From the NCBI GenBank assembly GCA_029289235.1, contig JARFTZ010000046.1, positions 186,001-250,000 of the forward strand: a stretch of DNA of 64,000 nucleotides. Direction: 5' to 3'. Positions 8,488-18,032 of this stretch are shown piece by piece. The DNA is from Gammaproteobacteria bacterium. Its GTDB lineage: Bacteria > Pseudomonadota > Gammaproteobacteria > Burkholderiales > Rhodocyclaceae. Every line of letters begins with the position of its first letter. Positions within the stretch are counted from its first letter, which is position 1. The position numbers and the translations under genes are program-made. The notes under the pieces are model-generated. The model made no database searches and was not told the DNA's origin. It worked only from the letters and a program-made list of their open reading frames with translations.

Positions 8488-9474
8488 TTATTTGGTGTCC
8501 TTGATCTTCTGGATCAGATCCTTGCCGATCTTGTCGGCGAACAGATCCCACACCGGCATCATCTTTTCCTGGAACGCCGCGATTTGCTGCGGTGTCAGCT
8601 TCGTGACGGTCATGCCCTTTTCCTCGAGCTTGCCGACGTATTCCTTGTCCATCTTCGCCGACAGTTCGCGGTTGAATTTCTTCGCTTCGGCGCTCGCCTT
8701 CAGGATCTCTTCCTGATACTTGGCCGGAATCTTTTTCCACGAGGCAAGGCTGAAGACTACGGCTTCCGGCGAATAGGTGTGGCCGCTCAGGGTCGCGTAC
8801 TTCTGCACCTCGTAAAAGCGCGAGGTGTAGATCTGCCCGAGGGGATTTTCCTGCCCGTCGACCACCTTGGTCTGCAGGCCGGTAAACAGTTCGCCGCGCG
8901 CCATCGGGGTCGGGTTGGCACCGAGCGCCTTGAACATCTCGATGTACATCTTGTTTTCCATCACGCGGATCTTCACGCCCTTCATGTCATCGGGCGTCTC
9001 GATTGGGCGGACATTGTTGGTGATATTGCGGAAACCGTTCTCCCACGTGTCGATCACCTTCATCTTTTTCTTTTCGTCGCCGGCGTAGATTTCCTTGGCG
9101 AGAGGTCCGTCGACCACCTTGTAGACATGTTCGCTATCGCGGAACATGAACGGCAGTTCGATCACCTGCGTCTTGGGCAGGAAGCTCGACAGCACCGCCG
9201 CCGTCGTCAGCGTGATGTCGACCGAGCCGAGTTGCAGCCCTTCGAGCAATTCGCGTTGTCCGCCGAGCAGGCTGTTCGGGAAGATCTGAATCTCAACCGC
9301 GCCGCCGGTGTTCTTCTTGACCAGTTCTGCGAACTTTTCTGCAGCCTGGTGATACGGCTCATCGGTCGGCGCGACGTGGCCGAGCTTGAGTTTGATCGCC
9401 TCCTGTGCAGCGGCGGGGAAGGTCAACGACAGCGCGCTGACAGCAAGAAGCGAGGAAATGACGAGTTTTTTCAT
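8488..9474 (-). CDS. TRAP transporter substrate-binding protein (DctP-like)
   Basis: A 328-residue periplasmic binding protein with a clear signal peptide (KK then a hydrophobic core, cleavage after AAA at about residue 24). The mature start EAIKLKLGHVAPTDEPYH, the conserved GVKIRVMENKMY near residue 168 and QTKVVDGQENPLGQIY near residue 205 are DctP family blocks; the Arg in the IRV segment is the usual carboxylate ligand. It captures an organic acid and delivers it to the Q and M subunits. It lies 15 bases after ttdB, which supports tartrate or a related acid as the ligand. Confidence 0.95.
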   Translation of the reverse strand: MKKLVISSLLAVSALSLTFPAAAQEAIKLKLGHVAPTDEPYHQAAEKFAELVKKNTGGAVEIQIFPNSLLGGQRELLEGLQLGSVDITLTTAAVLSSFLPKTQVIELPFMFRDSEHVYKVVDGPLAKEIYAGDEKKKMKVIDTWENGFRNITNNVRPIETPDDMKGVKIRVMENKMYIEMFKALGANPTPMARGELFTGLQTKVVDGQENPLGQIYTSRFYEVQKYATLSGHTYSPEAVVFSLASWKKIPAKYQEEILKASAEAKKFNRELSAKMDKEYVGKLEEKGMTVTKLTPQQIAAFQEKMMPVWDLFADKIGKDLIQKIKDTK

Positions 9475-9489
9475 GGTTTGTAACCCTCC

Positions 9490-10101
9490 TTATTTGATGA
9501 ATCCAACTTGGCTGTAGATCTTTTCCAGAATCGGGCTCTTCTTGGCGTTGAATTCCGCCTTGTTCTTTTCGATCAGGTTGTTGCCCTGCGTGTCGATCGA
9601 GATGATCAGCGGGCCGAGTTCCTTCACACGATTGACCCACAGGGTTTCCGGCATGCCTAGGTCCTGCCACTCGGCGCGCTCGATCTCCTCGACCTGCGTC
9701 GCCGCCAGCACCGCGCAGCCGCCGGGGAAGATGGCATGCACGGCCTTGTGCTTCTTGCAGCCTTCCTCGGTCAGCGGCCCCATGCCGCCCTTGCCGACGA
9801 TCAGCTTGACGCCGGTCTGCTCGATGAACTCGCGCTCGAATTTCTCCATGCGCATGCTGGTCGTCGGGCCGATCGACACCATCTCGAACTTGCCGTCGTC
9901 GAGCTTGCGCACGATCGGCCCGGCGTGGAAGATCGCCCCGCCCTTGAGATCCACGGGAAGTTCGCGCTTCAGCTCGATCAACCGGCGATGCGCGACATCG
10001 CGGCAGGTAACGATATGGCCGGTGAGATAGACGACGTCGCCGACCCGCAAATCTTCGAGATCCTCGTCCTTGATCGGCGTGGTAAGTACTTTCTTGCTCA
10101 C
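9490..10101 (-). CDS. ttdB: L(+)-tartrate dehydratase beta subunit
   Basis: A 203-residue protein aligning along its full length, from memory, with E. coli TtdB (201 residues). It begins [20 protein letters not shown] and keeps [43 protein letters not shown] and [14 protein letters not shown]. This subunit is the counterpart of the C-terminal domain of class I fumarases and completes the active site of the Fe-S dehydratase. The start is GTG at 10101, overlapping the ttdA stop by four bases (GTGA). With TtdA it converts L-tartrate to oxaloacetate and water in the cytoplasm. Confidence 0.93.
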   Translation of the reverse strand: MSKKVLTTPIKDEDLEDLRVGDVVYLTGHIVTCRDVAHRRLIELKRELPVDLKGGAIFHAGPIVRKLDDGKFEMVSIGPTTSMRMEKFEREFIEQTGVKLIVGKGGMGPLTEEGCKKHKAVHAIFPGGCAVLAATQVEEIERAEWQDLGMPETLWVNRVKELGPLIISIDTQGNNLIEKNKAEFNAKKSPILEKIYSQVGFIK

Positions 10102-10997
10102 AGTTTGGCTCCTTCATGCGTCAGGATTTCGTAGGACATATCGGCGTTGATGCGGATACGCCCGCGCCGGTGCGCCCAGCAGCCGGTATTGACGGCCACG
10201 CCGATCGTCGAGGGATGGCGGGCGGACGACTCGATGTTCACGCCCATCACGCTGTCGGTGCCGGTCAGCCCCTGCGGGCCGATACCCATCTCGTTGAGGC
10301 CGTCTTCAAGGAGTTTTTCCATCTTCGCGGCGTTCGGGTCCGCGTTATGCGAACCGACCGGCCGCATCAGCGCCTTCTTGGAAAGACGCGCCGCGGTTTC
10401 CACGGCGGTCGATACGCCGACCCCGACCAGCAGTGGCGGGCAGGCGTTGACTCCGCGCGACGAGATGACGTTGAAGACGAATTCGGCAACACCTTCGTAG
10501 CCCTGCCCCGGCATCAGCACCGTCGCCGAACCGGGCAAGGTGCAGCCGCCGCCGGCCATATAGACATCGATCGTCACGCTGTCGTCGTCCGGCACGATTT
10601 CCCAGTCCAGCCAGGGAATCTTGGTGCCGGTGTTGGTCCCCGTATTCTTTTCGACGAAGGTCTCCACCGCGTTGTGCCGCAGCGGCGCCTTCTCGGTTGC
10701 CTCGCGCGTGGCCTCGGCGAGGATGTCGCCGAGTTCGCCGAGCAGTGGGAACTTCGCCCCGGCGGTGACGAAGTACTGGATGACGCCCGTATCCTGGCAA
10801 CTCGGCCGGTCGAGCCGGTTGGCAGCGTCCTGGTTTTCGGCCATCGACAGATAGATCGCCTTGGCCAGCGGTTTGGTTTCCCTGGCGCGAAGTTCCGCGA
10901 GCTTCTTTTCGACGTCGGTCGGAAGATGCTTGCCGATGTAGGCGGTGAACTTCGCCATGGTTTCAGTCAATGACTGAACGGCTGTTTGCTTTTCCAA
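10098..10997 (-). CDS. ttdA: L(+)-tartrate dehydratase alpha subunit (4Fe-4S)
   Basis: A 299-residue subunit corresponding to the N-terminal part of class I fumarases. The likely cluster cysteines are seen in [26 protein letters not shown] and [20 protein letters not shown] and [15 protein letters not shown] also match TtdA. I chose the TTG at 10997 because TCAGGAGAGAGG precedes it and the product then begins [11 protein letters not shown], which aligns with the E. coli N-terminus; GTG at 11018 and ATG at 10958 are alternatives. It is the first gene of the tartrate operon, divergent from a LysR gene. The oxygen-sensitive cluster suggests use under low oxygen. A generic fumarase alpha role is less likely. 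Confidence 0.92.
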   Translation of the reverse strand: MEKQTAVQSLTETMAKFTAYIGKHLPTDVEKKLAELRARETKPLAKAIYLSMAENQDAANRLDRPSCQDTGVIQYFVTAGAKFPLLGELGDILAEATREATEKAPLRHNAVETFVEKNTGTNTGTKIPWLDWEIVPDDDSVTIDVYMAGGGCTLPGSATVLMPGQGYEGVAEFVFNVISSRGVNACPPLLVGVGVSTAVETAARLSKKALMRPVGSHNADPNAAKMEKLLEDGLNEMGIGPQGLTGTDSVMGVNIESSARHPSTIGVAVNTGCWAHRRGRIRINADMSYEILTHEGAKL

Positions 10998-11105
10998 TTT
11001 CCTCTCTCCTGACAACACCCTTGCGGGCGACGTGGGTAATTTATATAGTTCCCATCAGGACAGAAATACCGTTTTTGGCAAACCATATGTTCCGCACAGG
11101 AAAAT

Positions 11106-12020
11106 ATGAAACTACGCACCGACCTTTCTTTTTTCTCCACGCTGGTGAAATGCGGCAGTCTTTCCGCCGCAGCCCAGGAATTCAACGTCACGCCGTCGGC
11201 AGTCAGCAAATGGCTGGCGCAACTCGAAGAGAGGCTGGGAGTCCGGCTGATCGCGCGCAACACTCGCCGCTTCAGCCTGACGCAGGAGGGAGAAATCTAT
11301 CTCGCCGAGGGGCAGCGCATCCTCAGCGAAATCGACGATCTGGAGCACGCCATCTCAAGCAGCCACGGAGTCCCTATCGGACTGCTGAAGATTCAGGCGA
11401 CTTTCGGTTTCGGGCGCAGTTTCATCGCCCCGGCCATCTCGGAATTCTCGCGCCAGTACCCGGACCTCGAAATCCAGTTGCTCCTGTCGGACAGACCCGC
11501 CAGTCTCGCCGATGGCGACATCGACGTCAGCGTGCGCTTCGGTCCGCCGCCGGACAGCCGGGTCATGGCGCGCAAGATCGCCAACCATCGCCGGCGCATC
11601 TTCGCCTCGCCGATGTATCTGAAGGATCGTCCACTCCCGCTGACCCCGGACGATCTCGCGCACCACAACTGCCTGATCGTTCGCCAGGACGACGTCGCCT
11701 ACGGACAATGGCACTTCACCAAGGCACGGAAGACACAGAGCGTGAAGGTGCGCGGGAATCTCAGCAGCAACGACGGCGGCGCGGTACTGACCTGGGCACT
11801 GGAGGGACACGGAATCATCATGCGCTCCGAATGGGACGCTGCCCCCTTCGTGCAGGATGGGAAATTGACAATCCTGCTCGACGATTACGAGCTTCCACCG
11901 GCGGACATCTACGCGGTCTATCCCCAGAAACGCAACCTGCCGGCCAAGGTACGCGTCTTCGTGGACTTCCTGGCCGCGCGGTTCGAAGGGAAGGTGATTC
12001 AGCGGCAGGGGCCGCAGTAA
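11106..12020 (+). CDS. LysR-family transcriptional regulator, divergent to the tartrate operon
   Basis: A 304-residue LysR protein. The N-terminal winged helix-turn-helix spans about residues 1-60 (GSLSAAAQEFNVTPSAVSKW), followed by the linker helix and a periplasmic-binding-like effector domain from about residue 90. The sequence style, with MKLRTDLSFF and NTRRFSLTQEGE, resembles the DmlR/TtdR branch. It is transcribed away from ttdA, with only about 108 bases between the starts, the standard arrangement for a LysR activator of the neighbouring operon. The probable effector is tartrate or malate; this is inferred from location. AGGA just before the ATG serves as ribosome binding site. Confidence 0.92.
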   Translation: MKLRTDLSFFSTLVKCGSLSAAAQEFNVTPSAVSKWLAQLEERLGVRLIARNTRRFSLTQEGEIYLAEGQRILSEIDDLEHAISSSHGVPIGLLKIQATFGFGRSFIAPAISEFSRQYPDLEIQLLLSDRPASLADGDIDVSVRFGPPPDSRVMARKIANHRRRIFASPMYLKDRPLPLTPDDLAHHNCLIVRQDDVAYGQWHFTKARKTQSVKVRGNLSSNDGGAVLTWALEGHGIIMRSEWDAAPFVQDGKLTILLDDYELPPADIYAVYPQKRNLPAKVRVFVDFLAARFEGKVIQRQGPQ

Positions 12021-12058
12021 CCCCTTCGGAGAACAAGACCCATTCTTTCCTTAACCTG

Positions 12059-13762
12059 CTACGTCTCCTGATTTTCGCCAAGCACCGGCCTGTAACCCCA
12101 GTTACGCACATCCTGGAGCATGGCGTCGATATCGTCTTCAGCAACCTGCAACATGCGTAGCGCCGATGCTCCCAGGCGCAAACTGGCCTCGATTGTCTCG
12201 GGGTAAGCGTCGACAGCCCCCGCCTCCATCAGCCGTGAACTGGTCGCAAGATCCCTGGCGCGAGCGATGACCGGCACCTGCGGACACAGCCGGCTCAAAG
12301 AAGAAACCGCACTCAGCGCGGTAGCCGATTTATCGACGGTAACGACTACAAGCGCAGCGCGCTCGACGTGAATCGCCGCGAGCAACCCCGGATCGGTGAT
12401 ATCGCCATAAAACACCGGAAAGCCATCGGCTCGTCCCTTGGCTACCTGTTTTGGATCTGCGTCGAAGGCCACGAAGGGAATATCCTTGGAATGCAACAGA
12501 ACGGCCACGGTGTGACCGACTCGCCCGTAGCCGCCAATTACCACGGTCTGTTCCGACTGCCCGGGCAGTTCCGCTTCGGCATAATTCTCGCTGACGGGCT
12601 TCTTCACCAAGCTTGCGGCGACAACGCCGTTGAAGCGGATCAGCACGGCACCAAGGATCATCGCCAACAGCACCGAATTGATCGCCAGTTGCCCCAACCG
12701 GGAATCGATCACGGCGGCATCCAAGGCCACGGCAACCAGGGCGAGGCCAAATTCACCGCCCACCGCCAGCATCAGGCCGGTCCGCAATGCGATATCCGGC
12801 GCGATGCCTGTCCTGCGCACCATCGCTGCCACAAGCAGCGTTTTGCTTGCAAGGATGAGCACGGCACCGAGAATGACTGACGGCCATATCGCCGGCAGCA
12901 CCGCCGGTTCGAAACGCATGCCGATTCCGATGAAGAAGAGGCCGAGCAACACGTCGCGAAAGGGGCGGATGGACGACTCGATCTGATGACGAAACTCGGT
13001 TTCCCCGAGCATCATCCCGGCCAGAAATCCGCCGAAGGCAAGCGACAGCCCGAGCGTGCTGGTCGTCCAGGCGGCGAGCAGCGACACCAGCAACACCGCC
13101 AGCGTGAATACCTCCGGCGACTGGCGCCTCGACACCAGGTGAAACAGCGGCCCGAGCAACCAGCGTCCGGCGAAAAACACCGCGCCAAAGGCCAGGACGG
13201 CCTTGGCCAGCGCGACTCCCAGCGATGCCGCCAACACGCTGCCCGCCACCGAAACGCCGAGCACGGGAATGATCACGATGAAAGGAACTGCGGTGACATC
13301 CTGGAATACGGACATCGCCAACCCCAGTCGGCCGTGCTGACTGTTCTCCTCGCCCTGCTCGCTCAACAGGCTGGAGATGATGGTCGTTGAGGACTGGGCG
13401 AAAACAGCCCCGAACACGAACGCCACCGGAGCCGAAAGGCCGGCAAGCCAGGTGATCACGCCAACGACCAGCGTGGTTGCCGCGACCTGACCGGTGCCGA
13501 GGCCCAGCACCTGGTGCCGCAGGGCATACAGCCGGGGCAGGGAAAAATTCAGCCCGATGGTGAACAGCAGGAAAACGACGCCAAACTCTGCCATCGCCTG
13601 GAACTCCGGTATCACGACCGTCGGTCCCAGGGTATGCGGGCCGAGAATGACGCCTACCAGCAGGTAACCCAGGCTGGTTGGAATCCTGAAATGCTGGAAG
13701 ACCACCACCACGCCGATGGCCACAGCCAGCAGAAGCAGGATTTGCGCGAGATGCTCCATCAT
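12059..13762 (-). CDS. CPA2-family monovalent cation:proton antiporter with TrkA-N domain (KefB-like)
   Basis: A 567-residue protein: about 12 transmembrane helices in residues 1-385, then a cytoplasmic RCK/TrkA-N nucleotide-binding domain that starts at VVIGGYGRVGHTVAVLL near residue 408. The membrane part has the CPA2 signatures LLFTIGLNFSLPRL and AVFAQSSTTIISSLL. A short C-terminal tail follows. Such proteins exchange K+ or Na+ for H+ across the inner membrane, gated by nucleotides or, in Kef, by glutathione adducts; no KefF/KefG partner is next to it. It starts 56 bases after a tandem universal stress protein gene on the same strand, suggesting joint expression under stress. Confidence 0.88.
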   Translation of the reverse strand: MMEHLAQILLLLAVAIGVVVVFQHFRIPTSLGYLLVGVILGPHTLGPTVVIPEFQAMAEFGVVFLLFTIGLNFSLPRLYALRHQVLGLGTGQVAATTLVVGVITWLAGLSAPVAFVFGAVFAQSSTTIISSLLSEQGEENSQHGRLGLAMSVFQDVTAVPFIVIIPVLGVSVAGSVLAASLGVALAKAVLAFGAVFFAGRWLLGPLFHLVSRRQSPEVFTLAVLLVSLLAAWTTSTLGLSLAFGGFLAGMMLGETEFRHQIESSIRPFRDVLLGLFFIGIGMRFEPAVLPAIWPSVILGAVLILASKTLLVAAMVRRTGIAPDIALRTGLMLAVGGEFGLALVAVALDAAVIDSRLGQLAINSVLLAMILGAVLIRFNGVVAASLVKKPVSENYAEAELPGQSEQTVVIGGYGRVGHTVAVLLHSKDIPFVAFDADPKQVAKGRADGFPVFYGDITDPGLLAAIHVERAALVVVTVDKSATALSAVSSLSRLCPQVPVIARARDLATSSRLMEAGAVDAYPETIEASLRLGASALRMLQVAEDDIDAMLQDVRNWGYRPVLGENQET

Positions 13763-13817
13763 GGTTTCAGATCACTCCCCTCACATGGACCTCCATATGT
13801 GACTCCGTCGCCGCACA

Positions 13818-14714
13818 TTACTGCTCGCTGACGGATACCAGTACGTCGCATTGCGATTCGGCCAGCACCTTTTTGGTAACGCTGCCGACGATGAACTCTT
13901 CGAGCGGACTCTTCCCGTGCTTGCCCATGATGATGAGGTCGCAGTCGAACGTTTGCTCTTGCTCGAGAACACGCTGCGACGCATCACCATGAACGACAAC
14001 AAAACGTGTCTTTCCGGTCGACAAACCGGCTTTCTCGCGCAAAGCCAGAAGATCCCGTTGCGCCTGTTGCCGAGCCACGACCCGGTAGTGGTTGATGATC
14101 TCGTCGCTGACGTTCGCCAGGCGCAAACGGCTCTCGAACGGAACATCGAAGGCATGCATGAGGATGACATCAGCCTTCGGCGCCACCATTCGCGCGACTT
14201 CGATTGAAGCCAGCGACGACGGCGAAAAATCAACCGGAATCAGTAGCGTCTGGTAGGCGCGACGCACCGGCTGCTTGACCATCAGAATCGGTTTCCGTGC
14301 CTTGCTCACCATGCGTATGGCCGTTGTGCCGAGGAGCAGATGCCGGAAAAAATTCTCGCCGCGTGCGCCGAACACAAGCAGGTCGGCTCCTGATGCAATC
14401 ACTTCCTCGTGCAACGTATTCAAAAGCGGACCACTGACAACCCGGCAAGCCGGGGTTACCGCAAATCGTGCCTGCAGGCCTGCCGCAACGGCTTCGAGTT
14501 CTGTCCGCACTTCGCTGCACAAGGCCTGTTCGGCAATCTCCGCAGGAACCTCGGTCACCAACCGTTGCAATTCCTGCAACGGTGCGAGGCTAAGCACGTG
14601 CAGCAAATCGAGGCGGGCTCCCGCCTCAACGGCGATCAACGCAGCCCTTTCGGCTGCATGCCTTGCCGAAGAAGAAAAATCGGTCGCCGCCAACAACGCT
14701 TTCAGTTCAGCCAT
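13818..14714 (-). CDS. Tandem universal stress protein (two UspA domains)
   Basis: A 298-residue protein made of two Usp domains (about 1-145 and 150-298). Each half opens with a beta strand carrying a conserved Asp (KALLAATDFS, QTLLIPVDFS) and ends in an ATP-loop-like segment: GARGENFFRHLLLGTTAIRM in the first and GKHGKSPLEEFIVGSVTKKV in the second, close to the G-2X-G-9X-G-S/T pattern. Tandem Usp proteins are cytoplasmic and linked to stress survival. The gene lies between two CPA2 antiporter genes on the same strand, suggesting a role in regulating ion homeostasis. Confidence 0.93.
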   Translation of the reverse strand: MAELKALLAATDFSSSARHAAERAALIAVEAGARLDLLHVLSLAPLQELQRLVTEVPAEIAEQALCSEVRTELEAVAAGLQARFAVTPACRVVSGPLLNTLHEEVIASGADLLVFGARGENFFRHLLLGTTAIRMVSKARKPILMVKQPVRRAYQTLLIPVDFSPSSLASIEVARMVAPKADVILMHAFDVPFESRLRLANVSDEIINHYRVVARQQAQRDLLALREKAGLSTGKTRFVVVHGDASQRVLEQEQTFDCDLIIMGKHGKSPLEEFIVGSVTKKVLAESQCDVLVSVSEQ

Positions 14715-14759
14715 GACACGCCTCCTCCAGTTTCGACTGCTCCGGTATGACCCGCATCC

Positions 14760-16481
14760 TCAATGACGCCCTCCGCCCCCTCTCTCTTCCGGAAGGAAAC
14801 GCCCTAGCACGTACTGACTCATTCCTCTTGCCAGTTCCTCCACTCCAAAAAATCCCCGCCCGACGCCGTCGCTTTCCAGCAGTTCCATCTCCGACTCGCT
14901 ATGCGTACGCACGATGATCTCGATATCCGGATTGAGCGTCCGGGCAATCGTGGTCATTTTCCGGACGTCGACGGTATCCGGCGTGGCAATGACCAGCATC
15001 GCCGCATCGACGATATGCGCCTGGATCAGCGTTCCCGGATCGCCGGCCGCGTCGCCGCACACAGCCGCCATCCCTTCCTTGCGCAAGGCCTCCACCCGTT
15101 CCCGGTTCTGCTCCGCGACGATGAACGGAATGCCGTTCTCGCCGAGGGCACGGGCAATCCGCCGGCCCACACGGCCGTAGCCGACGAGGACCACCTGCCC
15201 CTTCAGGTACTTGCTCTCCGTTTCCATCGGCAGTTCGGCGAAGGGGTCGGGGCGTTGTTCGAGTCGCCGCGCCACGGCAGAACGCGCGATGATCCACGTC
15301 CGCAACGGGGTGACGATGGCGAAAACCAGCGGATTGAGCGCAATCGAAATCAACGCGCCGGCCAGCACCAGACTCTGTCCCTCCCCGCTGAGCAAGCCCA
15401 GCGAGACACCCAGCCCGGCCAGGATGAAGGAGAACTCGCCGATCTGCGCGAGACTCGCCGCGACGGTCAGCGCCGTATTCAAGGGATAACGCAAGGCCAG
15501 CACCAGCACCATGGCTGCCAGCGATTTTCCGAGAATGATGATGGCCACCACGGCCAGCACCCGGAACGGCGCCTCGACAACAACGACCGGATCGAACAGC
15601 ATCCCGACGGCGACAAAAAACAGCACCGCGAATGCATCGCGCAACGGCAACGATTCGCTCGCCGCGCGGTGGGCGAACTCCGACTCGCGCATGACCATGC
15701 CGGCGAAGAAGGCGCCCAGGGCAAAGGACACGTTGAACAATGCGGAGGCGCCGTAGGCGATGCCGATGGCCGCCGCGATTACCGCCAGCGTGAACAACTC
15801 CTGCGAACCGCTGCGCGCGACGAGCCACAGAGCCCTGGGCAACACGCGACGTCCGACCAGCAGCATCAGGGCGATGAACGCCGAAATCTGCAACAGCGTC
15901 TTGCCCAGCGCCAGCCAGAGCGAGATGCCACTTCCGGACCCGTCACCGTTCCCGCCGAGCAGGCCGGCGAGCGGCGGCAACAGGACGAGCACCAGCACCG
16001 TCGCCAGATCCTCGACTACCAGCCAGCCGACGGCAATCTGCCCGTTGTGCGTTTCGAGCAACCCCCGCGATTCCAGCGCCTTGAGCAGGACCACGGTACT
16101 GGCGCAGGAGAGCGAGACGCCGAACACCAGCGCGGCGCCGAAACCCCATCCCCAGAAGGTCGCGACGCCCATCCCGAGCAAGGTGGCCAGCCCCATCTGC
16201 ACCACGGCGCCGGGCACGGCGATGCGCCGGACGGCCAGCAGATCGTCGAGCGAGAAATGCAGGCCGACGCCGAACATCAGTAACATCACGCCGATCTCGG
16301 CCAGTTGCGAGGCGGTGCTCATGTCCGCCACGAAACCCGGTGTCGCGGGCCCGATCAGGATGCCGGCGACCAGATAGCCGACCATCGCCGGCAAGCGGCA
16401 GCGTTCGGCGATCACGCCGAGGATCAACGCGAAGCCGAAGGCGGCGGCAACGGTGGTGATCAGGGTAACTTCATGAGGCAT
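14760..16481 (-). CDS. CPA2-family cation:proton antiporter, YbaL/RosB-like
   Basis: A 573-residue protein with about 12-13 transmembrane helices followed by a TrkA-N domain (VVLVGYGRVGRRIARAL near residue 430). It matches the E. coli YbaL pattern: GFVADMSTASQLAEIGVMLL, MFGVGLHFSLDDLLAV, GWLVVEDLATVLVLVLLP and RDAFAVLFFVAVGMLFDPVV. I place the start at the ATG at 16481 because GGAG lies 8 bases upstream; an ATG 21 bases earlier is possible. It is probably an inner-membrane cation/H+ exchanger controlled by nucleotide binding. Downstream, 45 bases later, is the tandem Usp gene. Confidence 0.9.
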   Translation of the reverse strand: MPHEVTLITTVAAAFGFALILGVIAERCRLPAMVGYLVAGILIGPATPGFVADMSTASQLAEIGVMLLMFGVGLHFSLDDLLAVRRIAVPGAVVQMGLATLLGMGVATFWGWGFGAALVFGVSLSCASTVVLLKALESRGLLETHNGQIAVGWLVVEDLATVLVLVLLPPLAGLLGGNGDGSGSGISLWLALGKTLLQISAFIALMLLVGRRVLPRALWLVARSGSQELFTLAVIAAAIGIAYGASALFNVSFALGAFFAGMVMRESEFAHRAASESLPLRDAFAVLFFVAVGMLFDPVVVVEAPFRVLAVVAIIILGKSLAAMVLVLALRYPLNTALTVAASLAQIGEFSFILAGLGVSLGLLSGEGQSLVLAGALISIALNPLVFAIVTPLRTWIIARSAVARRLEQRPDPFAELPMETESKYLKGQVVLVGYGRVGRRIARALGENGIPFIVAEQNRERVEALRKEGMAAVCGDAAGDPGTLIQAHIVDAAMLVIATPDTVDVRKMTTIARTLNPDIEIIVRTHSESEMELLESDGVGRGFFGVEELARGMSQYVLGRFLPEERGGGGRH

Positions 16482-16503
16482 CGACAAGGCTCCGAAAAGC
16501 ATA

Positions 16504-16536
16504 GAAAAACGGGCACCCCCAAGGATACCCGTTTTC
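16504..16536 (-). terminator. Rho-independent terminator after der
   Basis: AAAACGGG (16506-16513) pairs with CCCGTTTT (16528-16535) around a 14-base loop. On the minus strand the stem ends in a run of T bases. It stands just 3' of der and upstream of the antiporter start, so it should end the long ndk-to-der operon. Confidence 0.8.
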
Positions 16537-16571
16537 TGTCGGAGCCCTGCCAGGCTGGAAGTACGTAAAAC

Positions 16572-18032
16572 CTAGCGCGGTTTCGGTCGGCTCTTTCCGG
16601 CCGCGACCTTCCCGGCAGCCGCGGCAGGCTTCCTCGGCGCACGGGTGGCGGAGCCCTTGGCCGTCTTGCGCTCGTCAGGCGTCAACCGTTTTTTTGCCTG
16701 GGCAGCGGGGCGCGTTTCGGCAAACGGGTTTTCCGAGATGTTGAACTGGATCCGCAGTGGCGTTCCCTGCAGCTTGAACACCTCCCGGAACGTATGCTCC
16801 AGGTAGCGCTGGTAGGAATCGGGCACCTTGTCGAGTGCGTTGCCGTGGATCACGATCAGCGGCGGATTGCGCCCGCCCTGGTGCGCGTAGCGCAGCTTGG
16901 GCCGGAAAATTCCGCTGCGCGGCGGCGACTGGCGGGAGACGGCATCGATCAGCGCACGGGTCAATTTCGGTGTAGACAGATCGATGGTCGCGGCGCGATA
17001 GGCGGCATCGACCGAACGGAATACAGCCTCCAACCCCTCGCCTTTCAGCGCAGAGACGTAATGGAACTTGGCAAAATCGAGGAACTTGAGGCGCACCTCG
17101 ATCGTTTCCTTGATCTGCGTCCGCTTGTAGGCGTCGAGACCATCCCACTTGTTCACCGCGACGACCAGAGCCCGCCCGGATTCGACGACGAAGCCGGCAA
17201 TGTGCGCGTCCTGGTCGGAAATATCCTGCCGCGCATCAAGCACGAGGATGACCACGTTGGCCTCTTCGATCGATTGCAGCGTCTTGATCACCGAGAACTT
17301 CTCGATCGACTCGAACACCTTGCCCTTGCGCCGCAAACCGGCCGTGTCGATCAGCGTGTATTTCTTGCCGCTGCGCTCGAACTCCACCGAAATCGAATCG
17401 CGCGTCGTGCCCGGCTGGTCGAAGGCGATGACCCGTTCCTCGCCGATCAGGGCGTTGATCATCGTGCTCTTGCCGACGTTCGGGCGGCCGACGATGGCCA
17501 CCTTCAGCTGGTCGGTCTTTCCCTCGTCTTCCTCGGGTTCGGGGAACGGTTCCAGGACCTGCTCGATCAGGCCGCGCACGCCTTCGCCATGCGTCGCCGA
17601 AATCGCGTAGGGATCGCCCAGCCCGAGTTCGTGGAAATCGGCGATCACCACGCCGCGGTTCATCCCCTCGGACTTGTTGACCGCGACGCATACCGGGCGT
17701 TGGGCGCGGCGCAGCTTGTTGGCGATTTCCTTGTCGAGCGCAGTGATGCCGACGCGCCCATCGACCACGAAGATGATCGCGTCCGCCTCGGCGATGGCCT
17801 GCTCGGCCTGGCGCGCCATCTCGTGCATGATGCCGTCCTTGGCCAGCGGCTCGAAGCCGCCGGTGTCGACCACCAGATAGGGCTTGGTTCCCAGCTTGCC
17901 ATGGCCGTAGTGGCGGTCGCGGGTCAGGCCCGGGATGTCGGCGACCAGCGCGTCACGCGTGCGGGTCAGCCGGTTGAACAGGGTCGATTTGCCGACATTG
18001 GGCCGGCCGACGATGGCGATGGTGGGCTTCAT
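16572..18032 (-). CDS. der: Ribosome-associated double GTPase Der (EngA)
   Basis: A 486-residue GTPase with two tandem G domains: G1 loops GRPNVGKST at about residues 8-16 and 187-195, DTGGFEP and DTAGLRRKG as G3, and NKSEG and NKWDG as G4. A C-terminal KH-like domain (about 365-450) and a Lys/Arg/Ala-rich tail follow, typical of betaproteobacterial Der. It acts in 50S ribosome assembly in the cytoplasm and is usually essential. The start overlaps the bamB stop by four bases (ATGA), and it is the last gene of the operon, followed by a terminator. Confidence 0.98.
   Translation of the reverse strand: MKPTIAIVGRPNVGKSTLFNRLTRTRDALVADIPGLTRDRHYGHGKLGTKPYLVVDTGGFEPLAKDGIMHEMARQAEQAIAEADAIIFVVDGRVGITALDKEIANKLRRAQRPVCVAVNKSEGMNRGVVIADFHELGLGDPYAISATHGEGVRGLIEQVLEPFPEPEEDEGKTDQLKVAIVGRPNVGKSTMINALIGEERVIAFDQPGTTRDSISVEFERSGKKYTLIDTAGLRRKGKVFESIEKFSVIKTLQSIEEANVVILVLDARQDISDQDAHIAGFVVESGRALVVAVNKWDGLDAYKRTQIKETIEVRLKFLDFAKFHYVSALKGEGLEAVFRSVDAAYRAATIDLSTPKLTRALIDAVSRQSPPRSGIFRPKLRYAHQGGRNPPLIVIHGNALDKVPDSYQRYLEHTFREVFKLQGTPLRIQFNISENPFAETRPAAQAKKRLTPDERKTAKGSATRAPRKPAAAAGKVAAGKSRPKPR

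Noticed and set aside
11090-11102. T-N11-A box TTCCGCACAGGAA in front of the LysR gene
   Set aside because: It fits the LysR pattern, but its right half is also the ribosome binding site of the LysR gene, so it cannot be told apart from chance.
13784-13803. Near-palindrome CACATGGACCTCCATATGTG between the KefB-like and Usp genes
   Set aside because: The arms differ by a two-base bulge and there is no T-tract.
14901-16283. 460-residue open frame on the plus strand opposite the YbaL-like gene
   Set aside because: It is an antisense shadow: Arg/Gln/Asp/His-rich, no family pattern and fully covered by a well-supported antiporter gene.
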